Part shown: in pieces, positions 27,652 through 35,662 of the stretch
Numbering within the stretch: the first letter of the stretch is position 1
How the letters are laid out: each line of letters begins with the position of its first letter
DNA from: Gracilaria caudata
Taxonomy: Eukaryota; Rhodophyta; Florideophyceae; Gracilariales; Gracilariaceae
Direction: 5' to 3'
DNA length: 35,662 bases
Assembly: GCA_030374735.1 (NCBI GenBank)
Contig: JASCIV010000166.1
Coordinates: 1 to 35,662, forward strand
Translations under genes and position numbers: made by a program
The notes under the pieces: model-generated
The model's input: the letters and a program-made list of their open reading frames with translations, nothing else
Databases searched by the model: none
What the model was told of the DNA's origin: nothing

Positions 27652-29025
27652 TCATTTTGGTGTAAGAGTACCGCCAAGCATGTCTACTGCTTCCTTGAGA
27701 GCTTCAATTAGCTTATCCACTTCGTCTGCCGAGTTATATATGTACAAACTGGCTCGAGCTGAAGAGTTTACGCCGAGCACGCGATGAAGAGGTTGGGCAC
27801 AGTGATGTCCAGAGCGCACCGCAACTCCCTCAAGATCGAGCATAAGGGCCAAGTCTCCACTGTGGACACCCTTGACGTTAAACGCGCACAGTGCAGCCCT
27901 TGGTGGAGGCGGACCGTACACCTCAACCTCTTCAAAAGCGGTTAATCGTTCATACAGATATTGGCCCATCTCTAGCTCGAACTGATGTATCTTTTCCATC
28001 CCAATAGATTGCAAATATTCAATAGCAGTGGCAAAACCAACTACCTCACCGATGGCCGGTGTGCCCGCCTCAAATTTGTGTGGCGGTTCGGCGTACGTAC
28101 TGTGGTCAATGTAGACGTCAGCAATCATCTCACCCCCGCCCAAGAACGGAGGCATTTGGTCCAAGATACTCTTTTTCCCGTATAGAAATCCAACGCCAGT
28201 TGGACCACACATCTTGTGGGCTGATGCCACTAGGAAATCGACGTCCAATTGCTGCACATCTACCGGCATGTGCGGAACAGATTGACAGGCATCCAAGAGC
28301 ACCGTGGCATTGTGCTTACGAGCTTCAGCAACGATTTGTTCAACGGGGTTGACGCAACCTAGCACATTGGATACATGTGAGCAGGCAACAAGCTTGACCT
28401 TGTGTGTTTCCATGAGTTGTTTGTAGGCAGCGACGTCATACGTTTGCTCTGGTGTGAGAGGTACCGCCACAACGTTAGCGCCGGTTCGACTCGCAAGCAT
28501 TTGCCAAGGGACGAGATTCGCGTGGTGCTCCATAACAGACACAACAATTGTATCACCATGAGATATGTTGTGCGAACCCCACGTATTTGCGACAAGATTA
28601 ATTGCTTCTGTAGCATTTCTAGTGTACACAACTTCATCTCGAGTAGCAGCGTTGATGAGTTTAGCAATCAGATCACGTGTGCGCTCATACGCATCGGTCG
28701 CACGGGTAGCGAGCGCATGAGCACCCCTGTGCACGTTAGAGTTTGAGGCAGAGTAGTAAGAGAGAATGGTATCGATAACTTGACGCGGTTTCTGTGAAGT
28801 TGCGGCGGAATCGAGGTAGACCAGCGGTTTATCGTTGACGATCTCAGAGAGAATGGGAAACATGGAAGGGTCCGCGAGAGTTCGAGGCGTCGCGAGCGTG
28901 GCTCGCGTACCACAATGCGTGTGTCGGGTAATACGACGGCGCTTGCTGCATAGCGTTCGAGTCAGTGTGTTAGATTTGGAGGGGATCGAAAAGGGAGCAG
29001 CAAAGCACGAAATCTGGGACATCAT
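27652..29025 (-). CDS. sufS: Plastid cysteine desulfurase SufS
   Basis: 457 residues. The first about 50 residues are a plastid transit peptide (Phe 8, rich in Ser, Thr and Arg, no acidic residue). The rest is a complete group II cysteine desulfurase. It opens 'PLVYLDSAATSQKP', then 'NVHRGAHALATRAT', 'SVMEHHANLVPW', and the PLP lysine Lys271 in 'LVASAHKMCGPTG'. The catalytic cysteine is Cys409 in 'AVRSGHHCAQPLH', and 'RASLYIYNSADEVDKLIEAL' closes the fold. It takes sulfur from cysteine for the stromal SUF machinery, with SufE as activator. It serves the same pathway as SufD, 8 kb away, and is likewise on the minus strand and head-to-head with a plus-strand gene. MM at the start leaves either Met possible. 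Confidence 0.96.
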   Translation of the reverse strand: MMSQISCFAAPFSIPSKSNTLTRTLCSKRRRITRHTHCGTRATLATPRTLADPSMFPILSEIVNDKPLVYLDSAATSQKPRQVIDTILSYYSASNSNVHRGAHALATRATDAYERTRDLIAKLINAATRDEVVYTRNATEAINLVANTWGSHNISHGDTIVVSVMEHHANLVPWQMLASRTGANVVAVPLTPEQTYDVAAYKQLMETHKVKLVACSHVSNVLGCVNPVEQIVAEARKHNATVLLDACQSVPHMPVDVQQLDVDFLVASAHKMCGPTGVGFLYGKKSILDQMPPFLGGGEMIADVYIDHSTYAEPPHKFEAGTPAIGEVVGFATAIEYLQSIGMEKIHQFELEMGQYLYERLTAFEEVEVYGPPPPRAALCAFNVKGVHSGDLALMLDLEGVAVRSGHHCAQPLHRVLGVNSSARASLYIYNSADEVDKLIEALKEAVDMLGGTLTPK

Positions 29026-29450
29026 GGCGAGATTTGAGCAAGATTAGGCAAGCCAGTTGACTACGGGGAAGGGGAAGGCGAAGCCGAACGATGACCTCGA
29101 AGGGGAGGTTTGGCGCAGCGGGGCACGGGATTGTGGGAAAGTGAAGCGTGCGGTGCAAACTTGCACACGTCCCCCACGTATTCCACGATGAGGAGCTCTA
29201 CGCGATGTTTGATCCGCGTGGGCGCTCGGCACGGCGGCACGCGTTTCGCGCACAGGCGTGAGCGAAATTCCTTGAAAGCAACGTCGACGGCGTCCGAGGC
29301 GGCGGCGTTTAAGCCTTGCAAAAGAGCAGATCCGTTACAAGTCGCTCCGGCGCAGCGGCTACACGCGGTTCATCGTACCAACGTGACCGCGAACCGGTCG
29401 TAGCACATTCGTACTAGCGTGCCCTGTAACTAGTCCACATCCAATTCGCA
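29026..29450. promoter_or_regulatory. Divergent promoter region, SufS / EBP1
   Basis: 425 bp, GC-rich, between divergent ATGs; nearly the same length as the SufD/TOP6A spacer (427 bp) but without its hairpin. No clear TATA element. Confidence 0.4.
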
Positions 29451-30626
29451 ATGGCCGAGGTCCAGGAGGAGCGTGGAATAGACCAGTCGGACGTGTTGGA
29501 GAAGTATAAGGCCGCCGGTTCTATCGTTGATGATGCGTTTGAACTTGTTCGGAAGGCGGCGTACGCGGGAATGCCTGTGAGAACTCTATGCCAGTTGGGC
29601 GATACTATTATTGCGAACAAGGCCGCCGGTGTGTATTCTAAAGCACGTACAGAGAGTGGTGAGCGGTTAGAAAAGGGCGTTGCATTTCCTACTTGTGTGT
29701 GCGTGAACAACTGCGTCAGTCACTTTTGTCCGATTGAGACTGATGCCAATGCCAACGACAAGTTGGAAGAAGGCGATCAAATCACCGTACAGTTTGGAGC
29801 GCACATAGATGGTTTTGCGGCGATTTCGGCGCATACCATGGCCGTTAAAGACAGCAAGGAGGCTGTCGCGCCGCCGCCTCTGCGGGGGAGAGCGGCTGAT
29901 GCGGTTGTGGCCGCGTATACGGCAGCGGACGCTGCATTGCGCTTGATGAAGGTTGGGGGCAGTAATGAACAAGTGAGTGATCTTTTCGCTTGTGTTGCTG
30001 CGGATTTTGAAGTTGAGTTGTTAGAAGGGGTATTGAGTCATCAAATGAAGCGGTACGTGATTGACGGATCTAAAGTCATTATGAACAAGCAGACCGTGGA
30101 AGCGCATGCCGATCGGTGGCAGTTTGAACCTTATGAAGTCTATAATTTGGACGTTGTTATGAGCACGGGTGATGGGAAGGCTATCGAAAGAGATACCAGA
30201 GAAACTGTGTATAAGAGGCAAGTTGATGTGGATTATCAACTCAAAATGAAAACTTCTCGTCAGATGCTGGCAGAGATCAACAAGTCGCATCCTACGATGC
30301 CGTTCACATTGCGTGCTCTGAGTGATGCGAAGAAAGCTCGCATGGCAATGACCGAGATGATGAAGCACAATTTGGTCACTCCTTATCCCGTGTTGTACGA
30401 GAAGGATGGTGCAGTGATCGGAAGATGCTCAATGACTGTCTTGATCACAGCAAACAATACTCTTGTAGTGACGAAGACGGCAATGCCCGCGGTTGAGTGT
30501 GATAAGGAGCTGAGAAACGAGGACGTGAAGGCGCTTTTGGCTATATCCATGGAGAAAAAGAAAAAGAAGAAGAAGAAGAAGAAGGCGGCCAGTGGAGTTG
30601 ATGACGTGGATGCAATGGAGTCCTGA
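29451..30626 (+). CDS. EBP1: EBP1/PA2G4, methionine-aminopeptidase-fold growth regulator
   Basis: 391 residues (human PA2G4 has 394). The pita-bread fold is complete: 'DVLEKYKAAGSIVDDAF', 'GVAFPTCVCVNNCVSHFCPIE', 'LEEGDQITVQFGAHIDGFAA', 'LLEGVLSHQMKRYVIDGSKV', 'EVYNLDVVMSTGDGKAIERD' and 'PFTLRAL'. As in other EBP1 proteins the metal ligands of true aminopeptidases are not kept, so no peptidase activity is expected. Near the end is a run of ten lysines (codons 30555-30584, a pure purine tract), then a short acidic tail; a lysine-rich end is conserved in the family and binds RNA and ribosomes. Cytosol and nucleolus; in plants EBP1 promotes growth and ribosome biogenesis. The start follows the SufS/EBP1 shared promoter. 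Confidence 0.95.
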   Translation: MAEVQEERGIDQSDVLEKYKAAGSIVDDAFELVRKAAYAGMPVRTLCQLGDTIIANKAAGVYSKARTESGERLEKGVAFPTCVCVNNCVSHFCPIETDANANDKLEEGDQITVQFGAHIDGFAAISAHTMAVKDSKEAVAPPPLRGRAADAVVAAYTAADAALRLMKVGGSNEQVSDLFACVAADFEVELLEGVLSHQMKRYVIDGSKVIMNKQTVEAHADRWQFEPYEVYNLDVVMSTGDGKAIERDTRETVYKRQVDVDYQLKMKTSRQMLAEINKSHPTMPFTLRALSDAKKARMAMTEMMKHNLVTPYPVLYEKDGAVIGRCSMTVLITANNTLVVTKTAMPAVECDKELRNEDVKALLAISMEKKKKKKKKKKAASGVDDVDAMES

Positions 30627-32523
30627 GTCTAAGAGCCGCTAACGTGAGCGTCTTCGCGGGTAAACTATCGTCTTAAGAAACAGTGACGCTGGTGTAAAGC
30701 AGTGCCTTTCACGTCGCAACGCTTTCCTCAGCAAAATTCACGTCTGGGATACTTCAGGATAAACCCTTGGCGTCGGTTTTTCGTAGCGTGGATTCGAAGA
30801 CTAGAACTGCTCAGTTCTGCAGGGACCAGTCCTTTGCGTTTGCGCGTCGGTGTTTGGGCAGTCGATGGGATTCCTAATAGGTTGGAAAACTAGATCCTGA
30901 GTTGCCTTTGTACCTGGAGCGCAGTTCATCGTACCCACATTTCGATGCCCTCAGTTTTTTGGCAAAGAATATGCTTACGTTAATAAACCAAGCGCAAGAA
31001 CCGTTTGCAAGCAAAACCATGCTCGCGAGTGCTTGACTGCATAGGAGTTAAAGAGGGTTAAATTACTGAGTGGGTGGTATGAAGATAGAGGGATCATCCC
31101 TATGATAGCCCTCACCCTGGCACGCAGGAAGGTGAGTGTACGAAACACATCTCCAGCCTTACTGCTCTCGGAGAGAGCGAATAGTCTGGTGAACCCAGTG
31201 GGTTCCTTCGTACCCGGCTTCGTACTGTATGTGCCACGGAGAAAGGAAAAAGCTGGCGACGTATCCGCCTGCAATCAGTTGTTTCTGTGCACTTGCGATT
31301 TCTCTCTTTCGTCATCAAAAAACAGCGAAACCCCTGTAAGGCGTGGATCCACGGATCATCATGTTATGGTCCCCAGACTGCAGGGCCATTAGAGAACCGT
31401 GCGGTTACCTTCGTAGAACGCTACCCCCTTACACTAGGGATTGGGCTAGCACCTAACGCTTCCAGGCAGAAGGCGGCTTTTATGGTTTTCTTTGCTTCCC
31501 AAATACATCTTTACCTTCGTAAATGTTACGCCCACCTCGTTCATGCTGCGGCTATGAACGTGCCTGAAATCCTTCGGATACGTTCGTAACATCAGTTCGT
31601 GACCTGACAGTACAAGGGTAGTTTCAGTACAGTTGGCGCTTCGAGTAGAAACGCTCATGTGTTGTGAGCTGTGAAGTATTCCCTTCGAATTTTTAAATCT
31701 GTTTAACTGCAATGAAGGTGTTCGTGTATCGAAAGCTGACAACCTGTCATGGCTTTCCTTCCAATTCGGAACGTTTATGAAATTCAACCCTAATGTTACG
31801 AGTCATATGGTAAAGGTGAAGGTCATGCAAGGTCGAAGAATCTTCCCGAACCCTATAAAAACTACGAAGGTAGATCTTCATTTGAAACCGAACAAAACGC
31901 AATCCTGATGCCCTACACGCAATCGGCCCTTGAGAAAAAGGACAGGCAGGCTTCCTGAAAAACCCTACTTGAAGTCATGCCAAGCAACAAGAAGGCAAGA
32001 ACACATAGAAAAGCGTTGGATGTGTCCGCTTGTCTTGTTGGCGCATATACATCAAGCCGCGTTGAAGATTCAGGTCAAGCACAAGGCGACAGTCGCTTCC
32101 AAACAGTTTGTTTTGATTCAGTTAATTGGTCGATTAGACCTCTCTGCTGTATGCTTTTGTGACTGGGCAACGTTAGGGAAGCTTTCGCGGCATCGCAGGA
32201 TGTAGAAAGAATCTTTTTACATCTGATTAACACTACTCAGTGGCTATTGATTTGTCTTGTTCCTAACCAGTACAGAAATGATGAGTAATCCATGCGATGT
32301 AGGGAATATACCAATCATCACACGCCCAGTCTTTTGTAGAGGTGACAGGTACTCTGGACGCGATTCGAAACCTCCCCAACGACAGTATTTAGAAGCAACT
32401 CTGCTTCGCTTCTCGGCTCTCCTCGTCTCGATTGTCAACCAGAAAAACTGAAGCCACTTGCCCAGAGCCACATCTGTCGTCCATCCAACTGTTTTCTTGC
32501 CTTCACCTCAAGTGCCTGTCAAA
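30627..32523. other. Intergenic, no secure gene
   Basis: About 1.9 kb, average composition, with only short frames. A TATAAAA box at 31854-31860 on the plus strand is followed by a 16-codon frame at 31908 and a 61-codon frame at 31977-32162 with a basic start ('MPSNKKARTHRK'). These could be the 5' part of a small or spliced gene, or chance. No tRNA, rRNA, snRNA or SRP RNA signature was found on reading both strands. Confidence 0.45.
31854..31860 (+). promoter_or_regulatory. TATAAAA box, gene unknown
   Basis: Exact TATA box. The nearest plus-strand ATGs are at 31908 and 31977, both opening short frames. Suggests possible transcription into the 31.9-32.2 kb stretch; weak evidence alone. Confidence 0.3.
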
Positions 32524-33045
32524 ATGATTCGTCTTGGTCATATCATGTTCTTCATCGTTCTAGTTTCCACGGTGTACGCCGAGGGAACAACTGCGGACTT
32601 TTGTGAATCTTTCTTCGAGGAATGCGTGCTACGCTTCGAGGGTCAGACTACGCTAGCAACATTCCCCCTGGTTCCGACCACTGACAATGTGGCGTTCACC
32701 CCTGCAGTCTTGTTCCCAGGTGAAGAAGTTGGTATCGGAAACTCAAATGACGTGATTCCGCAGTTCATTGAGTCTACTCCGTCTGGAATAACAGCCGTCA
32801 ACGTCACGGAGTTTGGACTCTCTCCAACTCAGTTCAAGCCGTTTACCATTATAAACTCAACCATGGCTGGCGTTGGACACGAGACTTTCCAGACCGGTGT
32901 TTCCGTTGCCCAAGGTCGGTGCGTAAGGGTTTTCTTCACTTCCGGGCAGTTCTTGGGCCCTGGTGGTGTCGTGGTCGACAACCCTGTGCTGCCCCCCGAA
33001 GAAATTGTTGACGAAGATATATGCGTAGTGTTCCGTACCAGTTGA
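32524..33045 (+). CDS. Orphan secreted protein
   Basis: 173 residues from the ATG at 32524 (context AAAATG); the frame extends 22 codons upstream from a TTG only. Residues 1-20 are a clear signal peptide ('MIRLGHIMFFIVLVSTVYA|EG'). The mature part has four cysteines (two early, 'CESFFEEC', and one each in 'GRCVRVFF' and 'EDICVVF') that could form two disulfides. It also has two N-glycosylation sites (NVT, NST), alternating hydrophobic residues suggesting beta structure, and few basic residues. I do not recognise a family. The stop lies 20 bp before the left end of a hAT-type element, so its 3' UTR must run into, or stop just before, the repeat. Confidence 0.6.
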   Translation: MIRLGHIMFFIVLVSTVYAEGTTADFCESFFEECVLRFEGQTTLATFPLVPTTDNVAFTPAVLFPGEEVGIGNSNDVIPQFIESTPSGITAVNVTEFGLSPTQFKPFTIINSTMAGVGHETFQTGVSVAQGRCVRVFFTSGQFLGPGGVVVDNPVLPPEEIVDEDICVVFRTS

Positions 33046-33064
33046 AGGGCCTTCTCTGTGAAGG

Positions 33065-34023
33065 CAGGGGCGTATTTCTGACTACTTTTTTCTCAAGGTT
33101 CGAAGTCAAATAGTCAGGCTATTTCACGATTGTCATCCACCAAGTAGTCAGTAAAGTAGTCAAAAAACCCCAAATCCAATGGGGACGATAGTTTACTATT
33201 TCTCTCACGTAGAGCGTTTTAACAGCTCTTGTGCTAATTTAACCACCGTTTTGCAGAACGCAGATGCCCTGGGATGCAGTCTTGTGTTCTGCATTTGCGA
33301 TGTAGTTTGAATCTCCGAAGAAAGAAGTGACTGTTTTATCTCAGCCATTTCAGGAGTTTTTGGTCAACGATACTGCCTCTAATATCCTTCGATGCCCCCT
33401 AAGTCACTAAGGAGCCGTGCGGCTGACGCGGAGGACGCCTGAGCATACCGTGCTGCTCCGGCAATGATATTCGAAGGTGTCCTGCAAAGTTGAGTACAGC
33501 TCTGCATAGAATTTGGTTGAAACCAGGGGCGTATTTGTGACTACCAAAATGGCAAAATAAATAGTCAAGTAGTCACCAAAATTCCAGATTTGGTAGTCAA
33601 AGGGCTCTAAAAATAATCAGAAAATAAGGTAGTGACTACTTTTTCCGCCAGAGTAGTCAGTCAGCATCCACATTTTGCAAAAATAGGTAGTCACAAATAC
33701 GGCCCTGGTTGAAACGGTTTTCAACTCTTCACTATGACCTGCAAAATGACTCATCTATCTCAATAGCCTCACCAACTACAGCACTACAAAGAATATATTT
33801 GTGATCAAGTAGAACGGCCGCCATTGGGCACAAAAAGCTGTTTAAAAGCTAACGGATCATCATACGGCATATATTTTCCTTCCAATGGCTTGATAAGCGT
33901 ACTTTAGTAGACACCAATGACTACTTTGACTACTTTTTTGACTACATCCACTAGAGCAGTAGTCAGCCAGTCAAAAGTCATGACCTTTTCTGTCGTAGTC
34001 AGTCAGTCATGGATACGGCCCTG
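33065..34023. mobile_element. Non-autonomous hAT-type element (959 bp) with nested insertion
   Basis: Left end CAGGGGCGTATTTCTGACTAC at 33065; right end, read inward from 34023 on the other strand, CAGGGCCGTAT...TGACTGACTGACTAC. CAGGG termini and many subterminal GACTAC/GTAGTC hexamers at both ends fit hAT elements. The flanking octamers (TGTGAAGG and TTATAAAA) do not match, so the ends may come from different copies, or the duplication has decayed. No coding sequence inside. A 183-bp relative sits within it at 33525-33707. Confidence 0.65.
33525..33707. mobile_element. hAT MITE, 183 bp, perfect 8-bp target duplication
   Basis: Terminal inverted repeats of about 22 bp: CAGGGGCGTATTTGTGACTACC on the left, GGTAGTCACAAATACGGCCCTG on the right, with one difference. 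Flanked on both sides by GTTGAAAC (33517-33524 and 33708-33715). An 8-bp duplication with CAGGG ends is the hAT signature. No coding capacity. Perfect duplication and near-identical ends point to a fairly recent insertion. Confidence 0.92.
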
Positions 34024-35130
34024 TTATAAAAATGTACATCGAAGATAGAAGGAATGGAGTGGTGAGACTCCCAGGAGTCGCGGCAGAACACCAATTGTCC
34101 CATTCGAAGCACAACGGCGAGTCACAGAGTTTTTGTTATGATACTGACTACCTTAGAAAACGACGATATTTTTACGGGTGTGGGAGAATCTACAGTATGT
34201 GAGACGTGTCAAAACACTGGAAAATCCTCGCTCTGGAGAAGGGTGATCTTCGTGATTCGTTTCCGTAACGATCCGTCCAATGCCGGCGTTCCAAGTCATA
34301 GATCATTACAATCTCGCCCAATAATTGGCCACATATTTTACGCATATGCGCAAGTGCCGTTTCAGATGCCATCTCAGCGACGTCGTCGCATCGCGTCAGA
34401 TATGCAACGACGATCTCCCCCTGACATCGGAGCGCACTATTACTGACGAGTTACAACGCTTCTGTATTTGATAGAAGATATAAAATAGACCCTATACCCA
34501 AACTCAGTTGTACCCAAAACGTCAGTGTAAGTCACAGGGACCCAAAAAGTAAAATTTTGATAAGTATTTCACATTTTATGTTTTTTAACTTCTTTCAAGC
34601 AGAGTTTTGCGAAGGTTTGCATGCTCTGTTCAAGTATGACTAAATCCACGCAAAGTACTCATCTATTCTCAATAGCTTAGCCCTTCAACATCAAAAACAC
34701 CTCCATGTATACTTTCGCAATGCAAAATTATAAAATTCCAAAACAATTTCTAAAAGTTTATATAATTCATTTCTTTATCTTGATTTTGTATCTTCTTCTT
34801 TGAGCTGAAACATTTAACGACATTATTTACTACAAAAAAACTAATACTTTATGACATATTCCTGAAAAATCTATTTTTCTACAAAAAGTGCACATCAGCT
34901 GTAAATAAATATTTCTGCCCAAAAAAGATAAAACTTTATATATATGTTTACACCAGCGCAAAAAAACTCTGAGGTACTTTATAATATCCCACGGTACAGA
35001 ATATATTACTGATAATTGAAATGCAACTATGTCAATTTTTTGCAGCTTCAACATTAATTTAAAAGTCGTACATCATTGCATGTACTGCTTCTAGAGAGTA
35101 CTAAGTTTCGTTTACTTCAAATGACGATTC
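34024..35130. other. AT-rich intergenic/repeat DNA, no gene seen
   Basis: From about 34480 the DNA is strongly AT-rich with homopolymer runs. A 102-codon plus-strand frame at 34138-34446 has no family resemblance and is not called. Confidence 0.5.
34598..34690. repeat. Diverged copy of sequence inside the 33.1-34.0 kb element
   Basis: The stretch around ACTCATCTATTCTCAATAGC (about 34657-34676) and its left flank resemble 33727-33780 (ACTCATCTATCTCAATAGCC) plus the sequence just left of the nested MITE. Read by eye, so limits are rough. Suggests another old family member with lost ends. Confidence 0.45.
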
Positions 35131-35662
35131 TGAACGGATATCTCAATCAAAATGCTTACCGGTAACCGTTCACAGTTGCAGAATATCCTGTAGTGCAAAC
35201 CGTGAAGAACAAAAAACAACCAACCGCGCCCGCGGAAAGACACCCACGGTGTTCGACCCGTGCTCTCGGGAAAGGTAGCACAGCAAAAGAACCCTTCGTT
35301 AGAGACTGCACGTGCCGGGCGTAACTCCGGGAATCCCCTTCCTACAGAGTAGACGAAGGTAGGGTATATCGGTCTACGTTGTGGGTTCACCGAGGATATC
35401 GGTACAGTACCGCAACAAGCGGGAGATCCGGTAACGGTAAGGGAAAAAGGGAGAAAATAGTAGGACCAAGTGAGCCGCACAGCGGTGGTACTGACTCACG
35501 TGGGTCGGGAATATACCGACCAGTAATCGGACAAACCTGCACTGCAGGGCGGAGAAGACAAAGACCGTACGACGGAAACAGAATAATAAAGATAGAAAAG
35601 ACAATGATAATAGACCGTAACTTACGGGAAGTACCTCCTGAATGGTAGAGGGAGGATAGTTA
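35131..35662. other. Repeat-like segment at window end, type unknown
   Basis: Composition changes sharply from AT-rich to balanced, purine-rich on the plus strand. Contains the palindrome TTACCGGTAA (35156-35165), with a related CCGGTAACGGTAA at 35428-35440. No coding sequence recognised. Could be a long terminal repeat or other element cut by the window end; neither end could be defined. Confidence 0.35.

Noticed and set aside
32330..32400. tRNA-like B box (GATTCGAAACC)
   Set aside because: No matching A box, anticodon arm or acceptor stem on either side.
35600..35662. Possible retrotransposon primer-binding site (TGGTAGAGG) after a long terminal repeat
   Set aside because: Does not match the initiator-tRNA site closely and no TG...CA repeat ends could be defined.
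1..35662. CRISPR arrays, bacterial operons, prophage or viral genes
   Set aside because: No spaced direct repeats, no ribosome-binding sites or operon structure, and no viral protein recognised; all genes are eukaryotic.

Overview
The window is nuclear DNA of a photosynthetic eukaryote, most likely a red alga or a close relative with a primary plastid. Four points suggest this. (1) Three or four proteins carry plastid transit peptides with a phenylalanine near the start and no preceding ER signal, as in red algae and glaucophytes, not in complex-plastid algae. (2) SufD and SufS are nuclear and plastid-targeted; in red algae SufB and SufC are usually plastid-encoded. (3) There is a PsbP-like lumenal protein, a plant-type RVE8/LCL MYB and a plant-type topoisomerase VI subunit A. 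(4) Genes are almost all single uninterrupted ORFs; I could place only one intron, 95 bp, GT-AG. The species cannot be read from the sequence.

Layout. 1-1560: decayed hAT transposase. 2993-5380 (-): intact CENP-B/pogo-type transposase-derived protein whose catalytic residues are altered. 5714-6463 (+): PsbP-domain lumenal protein. 6499-7425 (-): eIF2-alpha. 7426-9855: gene-poor, one possible small protein. 9856-11340 (-): FemAB-like acyltransferase. 11687-14425 (+): TEL2/TELO2. 14709-16130 (-): ribophorin I/OST1. 16638-17897 (+): SHAQKYF MYB of the RVE8/LCL type. 18385-20010 (-): SufD. 20438-21703 (+): TOP6A/SPO11-3. 22195-23426 (-, one intron): ELM2-SANT protein. 23965-27486 (+): IRE1 with a long extra C-terminal tail. 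27652-29025 (-): SufS. 29451-30626 (+): EBP1/PA2G4. 30627-32523: no secure gene. 32524-33045 (+): orphan secreted protein. 33065-34023: hAT-type non-autonomous element carrying a nested 183-bp MITE with a perfect 8-bp target duplication. 34024-35662: AT-rich and repeat-like DNA.

The unique-gene core alternates strand almost perfectly, giving six head-to-head pairs with 330-540 bp shared promoters, and tail-to-tail junctions as short as 35 bp. Functional links: SufD and SufS serve the same plastid Fe-S pathway. IRE1, OST1 and eIF2-alpha all touch ER protein folding and translation control, but nothing shows that this is a functional cluster. The most novel items are the IRE1 tail with an eIF4E-binding-like motif, the probably domesticated transposase, the strong hairpin between SufD and TOP6A, and the nested hAT elements. 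All homology calls are from reading the proteins; no database search was run.
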